Part shown: positions 1 through 8,831 of the stretch, in pieces | How the letters are laid out: every line of letters begins with the position of its first letter | How positions within the stretch are numbered: position 1 is the first letter of the stretch | Assembly: GCF_965237655.1 (NCBI RefSeq) | Contig: NZ_CBDEGB010000002.1 | Location: 930,001 to 994,000, forward strand | DNA: 64,000 nucleotides | Reading direction: 5' to 3' | From: Poriferisodalis sp965237655 | GTDB lineage: Bacteria > Actinomycetota > Acidimicrobiia > Acidimicrobiales > Poriferisodalaceae | Position numbers and translations under genes: made by a program | The notes under the pieces: model-generated | Database searches by the model: none | Told to the model about the DNA's origin: nothing | Seen by the model: only the letters and a program-made list of their open reading frames with translations

Positions 1-1
1 A

Positions 2-427
2 ACGGTGCGCATCGACATCCGCCGCATCGAGGCCATCAAGATCGAAGGCGAAGTCGTGGGCGGACGCACACGCGTCAAGATCGTCAAGAACAAGGTGGCG
101 CCGCCGTTCCGCCAGGCCGAGTTCGACATCATGTACGGGCATGGCATCAGCCGCGAGGGTTCGCTGCTCGACGTGGGCGTCGAGCACGGCATCGTGAAGA
201 AGTCCGGTGCTTGGTACACCTACGAGGGCGAGCAACTGGGCCAAGGTCGCGAGAACGCCAAGAAGTTCCTGATCGCTAATCCCGAAGTCACCGTCGAGAT
301 CGACGGCCGGATCCGGCGTGCGCTGGGTCTCGGCGTCGACGGTGACCCTGCCGACAGCGATGCCGACGTGCTCGACCGTCTGAACGATGCGCAGGCGACA
401 CGGACTGAGGGTGCCAGCGTCGACTGA
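2..427 (+). CDS. recA: RecA recombinase, C-terminal part (cut by window start)
   Basis: This is the last 142 or so codons of RecA, the ATP-dependent strand-exchange protein that drives homologous recombination and triggers LexA cleavage. The visible part holds the end of the core (VKIVKNKVAPPF, then FDIMYGHGISREG) and the small C-terminal domain with the GAWYTYEGEQLGQGRENAKKFL signature. The frame is open from base 2, so the gene starts outside the window. The tail after the C-terminal domain is acidic (DGDPADSDADVLDRL), which is usual for RecA. No recX follows. Instead a decayed monooxygenase fragment lies in the same frame after the stop. Identification is secure; only the N-terminal two thirds are missing from view. 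Confidence 0.96.
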   Translation, partial: TVRIDIRRIEAIKIEGEVVGGRTRVKIVKNKVAPPFRQAEFDIMYGHGISREGSLLDVGVEHGIVKKSGAWYTYEGEQLGQGRENAKKFLIANPEVTVEIDGRIRRALGLGVDGDPADSDADVLDRLNDAQATRTEGASVD

Positions 428-472
428 GCCAATCGGCCGACGCAGCGCGCCGGCCGTCCCGGCAATTCGGCA

Positions 473-709
473 CTGCACGACGGTGTCCAGTACGAGGTCG
501 ACCTGCTCATCTATGCCACGGGCTTCGAGGTGCAGCAGACCGGCATCTACAACCAGATTGTGGGCGAGGGCGGCCTTGAGCTCAACGACAAATACTCAGA
601 GGGCATCCGCACGCTGATGGGGATCCACACGGCCGGATATCCGAACCTGTTCATCATGTCGCACGCCCGCGACAACATGTCACAGAACTTCGCGTTCACC
701 CGTCGCTGA
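473..709 (+). pseudogene. Fragment of a Baeyer-Villiger/flavin-dependent monooxygenase
   Basis: Codons from about 473 to the TGA at 707-709 translate to a stretch resembling the C-terminal part of class B flavin monooxygenases. It contains DLLIYATGFEV (the family's D-x-x-x-x-ATGF motif), then GLELNDKYSEGIRTLMGIHTAGYPNLFIM as consecutive parts, in the order seen in cyclohexanone-monooxygenase-like enzymes. No start codon, FAD-binding or NADPH-binding Rossmann motif lies upstream, because recA ends at 427. The usual final 80-100 residues are also missing. It is therefore a relic of about 78 codons rather than a working gene. It happens to be in the recA frame, so readthrough of the recA stop would append it. 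Confidence 0.65.
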
Positions 710-750
710 GGCTGCTCTGCGGCTCGGAGCGCGCCCCTAGCCTTGACGCC

Positions 751-2229
751 GTGGCTGCGGGCGAGCAAGTCCAACGAGGCGAGACCCAGCGCAGCTACTT
801 CGTGCGCACCTACGGGTGCCAGATGAACGAGCACGACTCCGAACGGATCGCCGGCCTGCTGGAGGCTGAGGACTTGGTCGCCGCACCGACGATGGCCGAT
901 GCGGACATCATCGTGCTGAACACCTGTTGCATCCGCGAGAACGCCGACAACAAGCTCTACGGGCAGCTCGGGAACCTCAAGCGCCTCAAGGAGGACCGAC
1001 CCGAAGTGCAGATCGCCGTTGCAGGCTGCCTGGCACAGAAGGACCAGGACCTTGTGCGCGAGCGGGCTCCCCACGTCGACGTGGTCTTCGGTACCCACAA
1101 CGTGAGCCGTGCCGCCGAACTGCTGGCCGATGCGCGGGTATCAGGGCCGTTGACGGAGATCCTCACCGAGTCCGAGGAGTTTCCGTCGGCGCTTCCAGTG
1201 CGACGTGATGCCCAGCACGCAGCGTGGGTCACGATCCAGATCGGCTGCGACAACGCGTGCGCCTTCTGCATCGTGCCCTCGGTTCGGGGCCGTGAGATCT
1301 CCCGGCCGTTCGGAGAACTCATCGACGAAGTGTGCCGGCTGGCGACCGACGGCGTCAGCGAGGTGACCCTGCTGGGACAGAACGTCAACAGCTATGGCCG
1401 AGACGTGACCCTGGCGCTGCGCGGCACGAACGGTGAGATCGATGCCGCATGGCGTGCCGGCGAGACCTGGGCAGGTGGGCGCCGCACGGCACGGCCGCTG
1501 TTCGGTGATCTGCTGCGCGCCGTCGGCGCAATCGAAGGCATCGAGCGGGTGCGGTTCACCAGCCCGCACCCGAAGGATCTGCGGGCCGACGTCATCTCGG
1601 CCATGGCACAGACGCCGGCGGTGTGCGAGCACCTCCACCTTCCCCTGCAGTCCGGCAGCGATGAGGTGCTGGCCGCCATGCACCGGGGCTACACCGCCCA
1701 GCGCTACCTCGAGCGGCTCGGCGCAGCCCGTGACGCTGTTGCGGACTTGGCAGTGAGCACCGACATCATCGTCGGCTTCCCCGGAGAGTCCGAAACAGAT
1801 TTCGCTGCGACGCTCGAACTCGTTGCAGAAGCCCGCTTCGACAGCGCGTTCACGTTCGTCTTCTCGCCGCGACCCGGCACCGAGGCCGCTGAGCTGAGCG
1901 ATCGATTTGTGGCACCTGCTGTGGCAGCCGAGCGCATGGAGCGGCTGCGAACCGTCGTCGAGCGATCGGCACGACTGGGCAACGAGTCGCGTGTCGGTCG
2001 GATCGAGAAGGTGCTGGTCGAGGGGCCGTCCAAGCGGGATCCGGGCACATTGACGGGGCGTACCCGCCAGAACCGCCTGTTGCACTTCGCATCGCCCGAG
2101 CCGCTGAGAACGGGTACCTACGCCCGAGTGCTGGTGCGCGAGGCCGCCACGTTCCATCTCAGCGGTGAGCTCATCGAGGTCACCGCGCCCGCACGGCACC
2201 GCACCCGCATCCCGGTTGCCGCGCGCTGA
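751..2229 (+). CDS. miaB: tRNA-2-methylthio-N6-isopentenyladenosine37 synthase MiaB
   Basis: MiaB is a radical-SAM methylthiotransferase. It adds a methylthio group to i6A37 of tRNAs reading UNN codons, after MiaA has prenylated the base. The 492-aa product has the N-terminal UPF0004 domain with cluster cysteines near residues 23 (YGCQMNEHDSE), 59 (NTCCIRENA) and 93 (AGCLAQKD). The radical-SAM triad follows at about 166, 170 and 173 (CDNACAFCIVP), and a C-terminal TRAM domain occupies roughly the last 75 residues. An insertion at about residues 215-245 is common in actinobacterial MiaB. The GTG at 751 is the most upstream plausible start. miaA follows 84 bp downstream, so the pathway genes are clustered. 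Confidence 0.96.
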   Translation: MAAGEQVQRGETQRSYFVRTYGCQMNEHDSERIAGLLEAEDLVAAPTMADADIIVLNTCCIRENADNKLYGQLGNLKRLKEDRPEVQIAVAGCLAQKDQDLVRERAPHVDVVFGTHNVSRAAELLADARVSGPLTEILTESEEFPSALPVRRDAQHAAWVTIQIGCDNACAFCIVPSVRGREISRPFGELIDEVCRLATDGVSEVTLLGQNVNSYGRDVTLALRGTNGEIDAAWRAGETWAGGRRTARPLFGDLLRAVGAIEGIERVRFTSPHPKDLRADVISAMAQTPAVCEHLHLPLQSGSDEVLAAMHRGYTAQRYLERLGAARDAVADLAVSTDIIVGFPGESETDFAATLELVAEARFDSAFTFVFSPRPGTEAAELSDRFVAPAVAAERMERLRTVVERSARLGNESRVGRIEKVLVEGPSKRDPGTLTGRTRQNRLLHFASPEPLRTGTYARVLVREAATFHLSGELIEVTAPARHRTRIPVAAR

Positions 2230-2313
2230 GGCCGAGCGGTTGGGAGGTACGTCGTGCGCTGCCGCCGGCTCTCGAAGCGAGACCGTGTCCCGAGCGGCCC
2301 GTGAGCCCGTCGT

Positions 2314-3301
2314 ATGAGAACGGGGAACAAGAGCGGGGGGCACGAGGTCGGCGCCGTGGGCGGTGACGGCGTCGACCAGCCGCTGGTCATCGTGGGCCCC
2401 ACGGCGTCGGGTAAGTCGGCGCTCGCGCTGGAACTGGCCAAGCGTGCCCGCTCCCAGTCCGAAGCCGTCGATCCGGTGGAATTGGTGTCGGTCGATTCGA
2501 TGCAGGTCTATCGGGGGATGGACATCGGCACCGCCAAGCCCACTGCCGCCGAGCAGGCCGAGGTGCCGCACCACCTCATCGACCTTGTCGACCCGGCAGA
2601 GCGATTCACGGTCGTCGACTTCGCAACTGCGTTCGACGCGGCCATGGCCGACATCGCTGGCCGCGGCGCCGTTCCGATGCTCGTCGGCGGCACCGGTCTC
2701 TACCTGCGCGCTGTCGTCGACGGCTTGACCCCGCCGCCGGAATTCGGATCAATCGCGGCGGAGCTGCGATGCCGAGGCACATTCATCCGCGGACGGTGTC
2801 GTCGGGCTGCACCGCCGCCTCGCTGAACTGGATCCGCTCGCAGCTTCACGCATGGAGCCGACAAACCTGAGGCGGGTCGTGCGAGCACTGTCGGTCTGCC
2901 TAGGCACCGGCCGGCCGTTCTCTTCGTACGGACCGGGACTGCAGACCTATCCCGAGGTGCCTTTCCGGATGCTGGGCATCGACCTTGACCGGGACACGCT
3001 CGACGAATGCATTGCGGACCGTTATCGCCGACAGATCGAGGAAGGTTTCGTGGACGAAGTGCGGCGGCTGATGGAGCGCCCACTGTCGCGCACGGCCGCT
3101 CAAGCCCTCGGCTACAAGGAGCTGCGTGGCCACCTGTCAGGGGAGTGCTCGCTGGGCGAGGCGCTCGAAGTCGCCGTTGCACGGACCCGACGCTTCGCCC
3201 GTCGGCAGCAGCGTTGGTTCGCACGAGACCCGCGGATCACTTGGATCCGGTACGGAAGCACCTCAGAGATGGCGGACCGAGCCCAGCAACTTGAAGCCTG
3301 A
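2314..3301 (+). pseudogene. miaA: tRNA dimethylallyltransferase MiaA, frameshifted
   Basis: MiaA transfers dimethylallyl from DMAPP to A37 of tRNA, making the substrate for MiaB. The first part (from ATG 2314) carries the P-loop GPTASGKS at residues 28-35, then DSMQVYRGMDIGTAKPT and the GGTGLYLRA motif. At 2767-2771 the frame changes by one base. The remainder continues in the next frame as LHRRLAELDPLAASRMEPTN and QALGYKEL, and ends at 3301. Reading 'cgatgcc' as 'cgtgcc' would rejoin a protein of about 328 aa, close to the usual MiaA length. As it stands, the product ends at 2826 without the tRNA-binding half. This is either a real single-base insertion or a sequencing error; the rest of both halves looks well conserved. 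Confidence 0.88.
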
Positions 3302-3343
3302 TGGTTCCGGGCCGCGCTGAAGCCTCAAGTTAAGATCGAAAGT

Positions 3344-4525
3344 TTAGCTGAGACGGGATTCGACCATGTCGAGGGCATCGTCGGTGAGCACCGCGGCAAT
3401 CCGAACCCGATCCGACGCGGACAGACCGTAGAACTCGCCTGGAGACACGAGAATCCCCGCCTCCGCCAGCAGGGTGCGGGCAAACGCCCACGCATCACCG
3501 TCAGGAGCCTCAGCCCACAGGTAGAACCCGCCGCGCGGGAGGGGAGGCTCGGGACCGAAGCGACCCACGATGCGTGCGAGACGCGCGAGTCGCGATCGGT
3601 AGCGGTCTCGTTGTTCGGCCACATGGACTTGGTCGGCCAGCGCCGCGGCTGCCGCTGACTGGGCGGGACCGGGAACCATGAATCCGGCATGCTTGCGAAG
3701 CTCCCGCAGGTAGTGGACGAGCTCGGGGTCGCCCGCGTAGAAGCCGACTCTCACACCGGCCAGGTTGGACCGCTTGGAAAGTGAATGGACGGCGACCACG
3801 CCGTCTACCTCTGCGCGCCGAGATTCCGCTGTCGCTGAACCAGCGTCGGTCGGTGTCAGGATCGTGCGAGGCGGTCCGTCCCAAGTGAACTCGGCATAGC
3901 ACTCGTCGCTGAAGACCGGCACGCCCCGTTCCCGACCCCACCGAGCAGCCGCAGCGAGATCATCGAGGCCGCCAGCGGGATTGCCAGGCGAGTTGACCCA
4001 CAGCACCAATGCCCTTTCGGCATCGGACTCGGTGATGGCGTCGAGCTGGATCGACCAATGCTCGTCCGCTGGCACCGGCACCGCCCGGCAGCCTGCCAAC
4101 TCAGCCCCCATGGCATAGCTGGGGTAGCTGACCTCGGGGTACAACACGGTGTCGCGATCGGGGGTGCGCAGGCGCAGCCAGTGGGGCAGCCCGGCCACGA
4201 ACTCCTTCGACCCGATCGTTGCTGCCACCTCAGCAGCGGCATCGACCTGCACACCGAAGCGTTCCTCGCACCAACGTGCAGCGGCCGCTCGCAAGTCAGG
4301 CGTGCCGATCGACGGTGGATATCCCCGCTCGGAATCCGAACCGCCGAGTGCGGCCAGCACGGCGGGCGACGGCGGATCCACCGGCGTGCCGATGGACAGA
4401 TCCACCAGCCCGCCGTCATGGCGGTCCGCGAGCGGTTTCAGCTCGTCCAGCCGGTCGTAGGGGTAGGGCGGGGGGACGAACCCGGTGCCTGCGCTCACCG
4501 CACCATCATTGCTCGCCGAAGCCAA
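3344..4525 (-). CDS. dapC: Succinyldiaminopimelate aminotransferase DapC
   Basis: This is a fold-type I PLP aminotransferase of 393 aa resembling actinobacterial DapC. DapC converts N-succinyl-2-amino-6-oxopimelate plus glutamate to N-succinyl-LL-diaminopimelate in the lysine/peptidoglycan route. Visible features are the substrate-end motif LSIGTPVDPP, the cofactor residues N178/N182 (WVNSPGNP), Asp207 and Tyr210 (SDECYAEF), and the Schiff-base Lys251 in SLSKRSNLAGVRVGF. The start is ATG at 4525. It is convergent with miaA (42 bp between stops). A second enzyme of the same pathway, dapF, lies about 2 kb away on the same strand. A broader aminotransferase function cannot be excluded. Confidence 0.88.
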   Translation of the reverse strand: MASASNDGAVSAGTGFVPPPYPYDRLDELKPLADRHDGGLVDLSIGTPVDPPSPAVLAALGGSDSERGYPPSIGTPDLRAAAARWCEERFGVQVDAAAEVAATIGSKEFVAGLPHWLRLRTPDRDTVLYPEVSYPSYAMGAELAGCRAVPVPADEHWSIQLDAITESDAERALVLWVNSPGNPAGGLDDLAAAARWGRERGVPVFSDECYAEFTWDGPPRTILTPTDAGSATAESRRAEVDGVVAVHSLSKRSNLAGVRVGFYAGDPELVHYLRELRKHAGFMVPGPAQSAAAAALADQVHVAEQRDRYRSRLARLARIVGRFGPEPPLPRGGFYLWAEAPDGDAWAFARTLLAEAGILVSPGEFYGLSASDRVRIAAVLTDDALDMVESRLS

Positions 4526-4598
4526 AGTGCGTGCGACTCCAGATGCCCGGCGGCTACGAACTTCCGTCCGAGGTCGATGTCCGCCTCGGTCGGTTCAG

Positions 4599-4862
4599 TC
4601 AGGGCCGATAGACGTCGCGGCGATGGCCGACACGGACTACCTGGACCACCAAGCGGTCGTCAACGACTTGATAGACGATGCGGTAGTCACCGACTCGGAC
4701 CCGGTATACGGAGTCCTCGTCGGCGAGAGCGACGCAGCCTGGGGGACGGGGCTCGTCGGCGAGCAGGTCCACCGCTGCGCGAACGCGCAATTGCTCTCGG
4801 CGTGGCAGGCGCGCGATCGACTTCACGGCTCGGCGCGCGATCTCGACCTTGAATTGGCTCAC
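4599..4862 (-). CDS. RelE/ParE-type toxin
   Basis: This 87-aa basic protein has the RelE/ParE fold pattern: FKVEIARRAVKSIARLPRREQLRVRAA in consecutive helices, then a beta strand with YRVRVGDYRIVYQV and a final VVRVGHRRDVY. These are the family's R-x-R-x-G-x-Y-R hallmarks. Family members cleave mRNA on the ribosome or poison gyrase; which applies here is not visible. The GTG at 4862 is chosen because it overlaps the antitoxin stop as GTGA, the usual coupling of antitoxin and toxin. A longer reading frame up to 4895 exists but would overlap the antitoxin further. Confidence 0.85.
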   Translation of the reverse strand: MSQFKVEIARRAVKSIARLPRREQLRVRAAVDLLADEPRPPGCVALADEDSVYRVRVGDYRIVYQVVDDRLVVQVVRVGHRRDVYRP

Positions 4863-5110
4863 CCAAGTCCCAGCGCGGCCTTGACCTCGTCCCAAGGCGC
4901 GTAGTCATCTTCGGCGCGTGCGGCGTCGAGTTCACGACGGTCCTCCAGATCGTCAGCGCTGTCGACGAGTCGGTCGAAAGCCTCCGGGCCCAAGATCACT
5001 GCCACCCTGCGGCCACGCCGTGTCACTGTGACCGGCTCACCCGACCGACGGGAGTCCTCAATCACTTCGGCCAGCCGATTTCGTACCTCGCTGACTGCAA
5101 CCTCTGTCAT
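4859..5110 (-). CDS. Phd/YefM-type antitoxin
   Basis: This 83-aa protein neutralises the adjacent RelE-like toxin and presumably represses the operon. The N-terminal half has the Phd/YefM DNA-binding pattern (VAVSEVRNRLAEVIEDSR, then GEPVTVTRRGRRVAVIL). The C-terminal half is acidic (DDLEDRRELDAARAEDDYAPWDE), as expected for the toxin-wrapping tail. The start is taken as ATG 5110; a GTG at 5137 would add nine residues. A perfect 17-bp palindrome covers the chosen start codon. The 3' end overlaps the toxin start by four bases. Confidence 0.85.
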   Translation of the reverse strand: MTEVAVSEVRNRLAEVIEDSRRSGEPVTVTRRGRRVAVILGPEAFDRLVDSADDLEDRRELDAARAEDDYAPWDEVKAALGLG

Positions 5111-5125
5111 GTACGAATCGTACAT
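5109..5125. promoter_or_regulatory. Palindromic operator over the antitoxin start codon
   Basis: The sequence atgtacga-a-tcgtacat is a perfect inverted repeat with 8-bp arms around one base. It overlaps the antitoxin ATG at 5108-5110. Phd/YefM antitoxins usually bind such palindromes to repress their own operon, so this is the likely operator. No Shine-Dalgarno sequence is seen ahead of the ATG, so the message may be leaderless. Confidence 0.6.
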
Positions 5126-5133
5126 ATAGAAGG

Positions 5134-6510
5134 TCACTGCAGTGGAGCGTCTTCTCGTTCCGAGCCCAGCGTCACGAATTCTGCGAAGAGACGGCGGGAG
5201 ACGTCGTCGAAGCGGGCATGGACGAGCGTGCCGTCGTCGTCGTGTGTCTCCGAGAGCACCTCGCCTTCGCGGTGCACAGCGGCCAGGGCGTCGCCACGGG
5301 AGTAGGGAATTCGCAGTTCGGTGACCTCGGTGAGGTGCCTGAGCCGGTCTCCGACAGCCAGCAAGAGCTCCTCGACGCCGTCGCCGCTGTTCGCCGAGAT
5401 CGCATGCGAGCCCTCGTAGTGCTCCAGCAGCCGCCGGACCGTGCCGCGGTCGGTCGCGTCGCTCTTGTTGAACGCGATGAGCTCGTCAATGTCGCCGGCG
5501 CCGATCTCGCGCAGCACTGAGCGCACGACGTCAATGTGCATCTCGGGTTCTGCCGCCGCAGCGTCCACGATGTGCACCAGCAGATCGGCCTCGGCCACCT
5601 CCTCGAGGGTCGACATGAACGCTTCGACCAGCGAGGTGGGCAGCTTTTTGATGAACCCGACAGTGTCGGTGACCAGCACCGTCTCGCCACCGGGCAGCGG
5701 CAGGCGCCGGGTCGTGGCGTCGAGCGTCGCGAACAGGCGGTCCTCCACCAGCACATTCGCACCGGTGAGACGCCGGAGCAGGGTCGACTTGCCGGCGTTG
5801 GTGTAGCCCACGATCGCAACCGTGTGGTATCGAGAGCGGCGGCGCGACTTGCGCTGGTTCAGCCGAGTCCGCCGCAGCCCGCGCAAGTCCTTCTCCAGCC
5901 GAGCAAGACGCCGCTGAATCCGCCGGCGATCAACTTCGAGCTGGGTCTCGCCGGGTCCCCGGGTACCGATGCCGCCGGCCTGCTGGGACAGCTGCCGCCC
6001 CCGGCCTCGGAGACGGGGGAGCCGGTAGCGAAGTTGCGCCAGCTCCACCTGGGCCTTGCCTTCGAGCGTGGTGGCGTTCTGGGCGAAGATGTCGAGAATG
6101 ACCGCCGCGCGGTCGAGCGCGGTGCGCCCCAGGATGCGCTCCAGATTGAACTGCTGCGCCGGCGAGAGTTCGTCGTCGAACACCACCGTGTCGGCGTCGT
6201 GTTCGAGCGAGGCATTCAGGATCTCGTCGGCCTTGCCGCGCCCGACAAACGTTGCAGGGTCTGGCGCGTCCCGTCGCTGAACGATCCGGTCCACCGAGTC
6301 GGCCCCAGCGGTGTCAACCAGCCGCTCCAACTCGTCAAGGTTGGCATCCACCTCCTCAGCAGTCCGCTCCGCCAGCTGCACCCCCACCAGAACGATCTGC
6401 TCCCGGAAAGCCCGGTCAATCAGCCCCGATTCAGCCCCCCCAAACTCCCCAAACCCCCCCCGATGGCTCTCGCCGGTGTCGGGGTCCGCCGGCTGTTCAA
6501 ACTCAGCCAT
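5134..6510 (-). CDS. hflX: Ribosome-associated GTPase HflX
   Basis: HflX is a TRAFAC GTPase that binds the 50S subunit and splits stalled or hibernating 70S ribosomes. The 458-aa product has the N-terminal HflX domain (TFVGRGKADEI and FDDELSPAQQFNLER), the GGIGTRGPGETQLEVDRRRI linker, and a G domain. The G domain carries G1 YTNAGKST near residues 236-243, G3 DTVGF and G4 NKSD. The ATG at 6510 shares one base with the dapF stop (TGATG), so it is preferred over the TTG at 6525 and implies translational coupling to dapF. Length is normal for actinobacterial HflX. Confidence 0.95.
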   Translation of the reverse strand: MAEFEQPADPDTGESHRGGFGEFGGAESGLIDRAFREQIVLVGVQLAERTAEEVDANLDELERLVDTAGADSVDRIVQRRDAPDPATFVGRGKADEILNASLEHDADTVVFDDELSPAQQFNLERILGRTALDRAAVILDIFAQNATTLEGKAQVELAQLRYRLPRLRGRGRQLSQQAGGIGTRGPGETQLEVDRRRIQRRLARLEKDLRGLRRTRLNQRKSRRRSRYHTVAIVGYTNAGKSTLLRRLTGANVLVEDRLFATLDATTRRLPLPGGETVLVTDTVGFIKKLPTSLVEAFMSTLEEVAEADLLVHIVDAAAAEPEMHIDVVRSVLREIGAGDIDELIAFNKSDATDRGTVRRLLEHYEGSHAISANSGDGVEELLLAVGDRLRHLTEVTELRIPYSRGDALAAVHREGEVLSETHDDDGTLVHARFDDVSRRLFAEFVTLGSEREDAPLQ

Positions 6511-7637
6511 CAAGCATCCAGCCAAGGCGCATCGAGCGGATAGATGATGTCGCCGACGTGATGGGTCAACACACCGAGGCCAAGACTCGCCATTTCGTCG
6601 ACGGCAGGTCCCCGGTCAAAGCGACCGACGTTCGCGTATGCGCAGGGCATCCGAACGGTGACTACGGCGTGGTCGTCGGGCACAAACCAATCTCGAGCAC
6701 GCACGGCTGCGACCACTGCGCCGCTTCCGCAGGCATCCGTTATGCCTGCGCCTCGCTCCCACACCGTCATGCCGACATCAGTACGAGGCCCAAGTTGAGG
6801 ATGTTGGTACCGATCAGGCCAAATGAACTCAACGTTGATGCCGTCCTTGAAGTAGGCCTCGTACGCCGCGCCATAGTGCCCTGTTTCCTCGCGATTCATG
6901 GGACGTCCGGCCAGCACTACGAGGTGTTCGTTGCCAACGTTTCCGGTGTCGAATGACGCATCAGGACCGAAGTCATGGTTGATCTGATCCACCAGACGCG
7001 AAGGCACAGTCGGGCCAGCCTCAACACGCGGCATGACAACCTCGACCTGCCGTGACGCAGGGGTTCCACCGGCGAAGACGAATACTGCCTGCCAATCGGC
7101 ATCGGTGCCGATGTGCAGCTCTCTCGGGGAAGCTGGAGACTGATGGGACGCATTGCGTGCGATTGGCTTGCCGTTGCCGACAGGCACATCGAGCGTCGTG
7201 AGTTGTCCCTCGGTGCCGACGTACAGCTTTCCGGCGCCGTCACCGAACTCAGAGACGAGCGCATGGCCCAGACACGCAAGTCCGTTGCCGCTGATTGCAG
7301 CCCGTGAGCCATCTGAATTCTGAAGCAGCATGAGCGCGGCTATCTCGTCGTCCTCCGATTCGGAAATGACCGGGCGATCGACTTCGATACCCCAGTCGGC
7401 TGGCAATTCGGCGTCTATCAGTTCAGCTGGTGGTGCCGCGATGGCAAGAATGAGGCCGTCTGCGCCAATTCCGGCTCGCCGGTGGCAAATGCGCTTTGCC
7501 AGGAGCAATGGGCTCATGTTGCAGCGGAGCAACTGATCACCAAGCGATCGCGCGGTCGCCGGGGACAGGAGTGAGATGAGGAAGTCGTTACCGCAGGCAT
7601 GGAATTTTGAGATCGTGAGCGGGTCGCTGCGTTCCAC
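6510..7637 (-). CDS. dapF: Diaminopimelate epimerase DapF (long form)
   Basis: DapF interconverts LL- and meso-diaminopimelate without a cofactor, using two cysteines. Both are present: Cys122 in the SGNGLAC context and Cys303 in ERGAGITDACGSGA. The N-terminus FHACGNDFL matches the family's first strand. At 375 aa it is about 90 residues longer than typical DapF. The extra length lies mainly in residues 60-105 (acidic ESEDDE) and around 160-185. It precedes hflX with a one-base overlap, a common actinobacterial order. The residues that matter are intact, so it is probably active. Confidence 0.9.
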   Translation of the reverse strand: MERSDPLTISKFHACGNDFLISLLSPATARSLGDQLLRCNMSPLLLAKRICHRRAGIGADGLILAIAAPPAELIDAELPADWGIEVDRPVISESEDDEIAALMLLQNSDGSRAAISGNGLACLGHALVSEFGDGAGKLYVGTEGQLTTLDVPVGNGKPIARNASHQSPASPRELHIGTDADWQAVFVFAGGTPASRQVEVVMPRVEAGPTVPSRLVDQINHDFGPDASFDTGNVGNEHLVVLAGRPMNREETGHYGAAYEAYFKDGINVEFIWPDRYQHPQLGPRTDVGMTVWERGAGITDACGSGAVVAAVRARDWFVPDDHAVVTVRMPCAYANVGRFDRGPAVDEMASLGLGVLTHHVGDIIYPLDAPWLDA

Positions 7638-7871
7638 GGCTCCATTGTCACACCTTGCCCATGCAGTTCACGAGCGAATTGCGGTGAGGAGTCGTGATGG
7701 AAGCGGTCAAACGAACAAGAAAGCGAGGGGCGGGCGGGGGCACGGGTGCCCACGCGCAGTTTTGCCGCGCCCCCAACACCCTCAAAGCGTGCACAAGGCG
7801 CCGCAACTGTTTGAGCATGGGTGCCCCTGCCCCCGCGCACCCCGGGCGACAGTGGCGGAGCACCCACGGCA

Positions 7872-8831
7872 CTACACGGTGGCTTCGCGCCTGCCAAACC
7901 CCTTGAACGTGTCCCCAATAGCAGTAGCCACCGAAGCCAGCTTCGACCGACCCTCATTCAGCCGAGGCGCAATCGACGTCAGGCCCTCAACAGTCCAGCG
8001 CCCGTCCGCAGCGATGATGTCGTCGTTCGACAATGACCAGCCTTGGTACAGCCCCACCTCGTTGCCACCGATATGGAACACGCCACCGGTGAACGGGCAG
8101 TTCTCCATGCTCAGGTAGGCCACCAGCGGGCTGACATTCGCCGGGTCGTACAGATCGAATTCTGCAGGGTCCTCCGGTGCGCGCACCACCTCTTCCAGCC
8201 CCGGCGTCTGCAGCGTCAAACGAGTGCGTGCGATCGGCGCCAGGCAGTTGACCCGCACGCCGTAGCGGGCGAGCTCGCCAGCAGCCACCAGCGTCATGGC
8301 GGCAATGCCGGCCTTGGCGCCTGAGTAGTTGAACTGGCCGAGGTTGCCGAGCATGGCGCCCGAGGCAGTGTTGATGACCGAGCCGCTGACTTCCTTGCCG
8401 GCCTTGGACTGCTCGCGCCAGTAGGCCGCGGCCCAGCGGGTGGGGCAGAAGTGACCCTTCATGTGCACGTCGACAACGGCGTCCCACTCCGGCTCGGTCA
8501 TGTTGACCACCACGCGGTCACGCAGGATGCCTGCGTTGTTGACCAGCACGTGCAGATCGCCGAACGCTTCGACGGCCTGGTTCACCATGCGCTGCGCGCC
8601 TTCCCAATCGGTGACGCTGTCGCCGTTCGCAACGGCCTCGCCGCCCATGGCCTCGATCTCCGCCACGACCTCGCCCGCAGGGCCCTGATCTGCGCCGGTG
8701 CCATCAGCGGAACCGCCGAGATCGTTCACGACGATCTTCGCCCCTTCCGACGCCATCAGCAGGGCATGTTCACGGCCGATGCCGCGGCCCGCGCCGGTGA
8801 TCAGGACGACACGTCCGTCGAGTGCACCCAT
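7872..8831 (-). CDS. Short-chain dehydrogenase/reductase
   Basis: This 319-aa classical SDR has the cofactor loop TGAGRGIG at residues 12-19, NNAG in the central strand, and the catalytic Tyr/Lys in YSGAKAG. The segment ILRDRVVVNMTEPEWDAVVDVHMKGHF is typical of the SDRs related to the dehydrogenase part of peroxisomal multifunctional enzyme 2. These act on 3-hydroxyacyl-CoA or steroid-like substrates with NAD(P). An additional C-terminal tail of about 50 residues follows the core. The ATG at 8831 is chosen over the 8870 start because the Rossmann fold begins right after it. The true substrate is not determined by sequence. Confidence 0.85.
   Translation of the reverse strand: MGALDGRVVLITGAGRGIGREHALLMASEGAKIVVNDLGGSADGTGADQGPAGEVVAEIEAMGGEAVANGDSVTDWEGAQRMVNQAVEAFGDLHVLVNNAGILRDRVVVNMTEPEWDAVVDVHMKGHFCPTRWAAAYWREQSKAGKEVSGSVINTASGAMLGNLGQFNYSGAKAGIAAMTLVAAGELARYGVRVNCLAPIARTRLTLQTPGLEEVVRAPEDPAEFDLYDPANVSPLVAYLSMENCPFTGGVFHIGGNEVGLYQGWSLSNDDIIAADGRWTVEGLTSIAPRLNEGRSKLASVATAIGDTFKGFGRREATV

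Noticed and set aside
1141..2574. 477-codon minus-strand ORF over miaB
   Set aside because: Shadow of miaB and miaA codon bias; His/Arg-rich without motifs.
7700..7860. G/C-rich imperfect inverted repeat between dapF and the SDR gene
   Set aside because: Arms match only partly and lie about 80 bases apart; it could be chance in a very GC-rich spacer.
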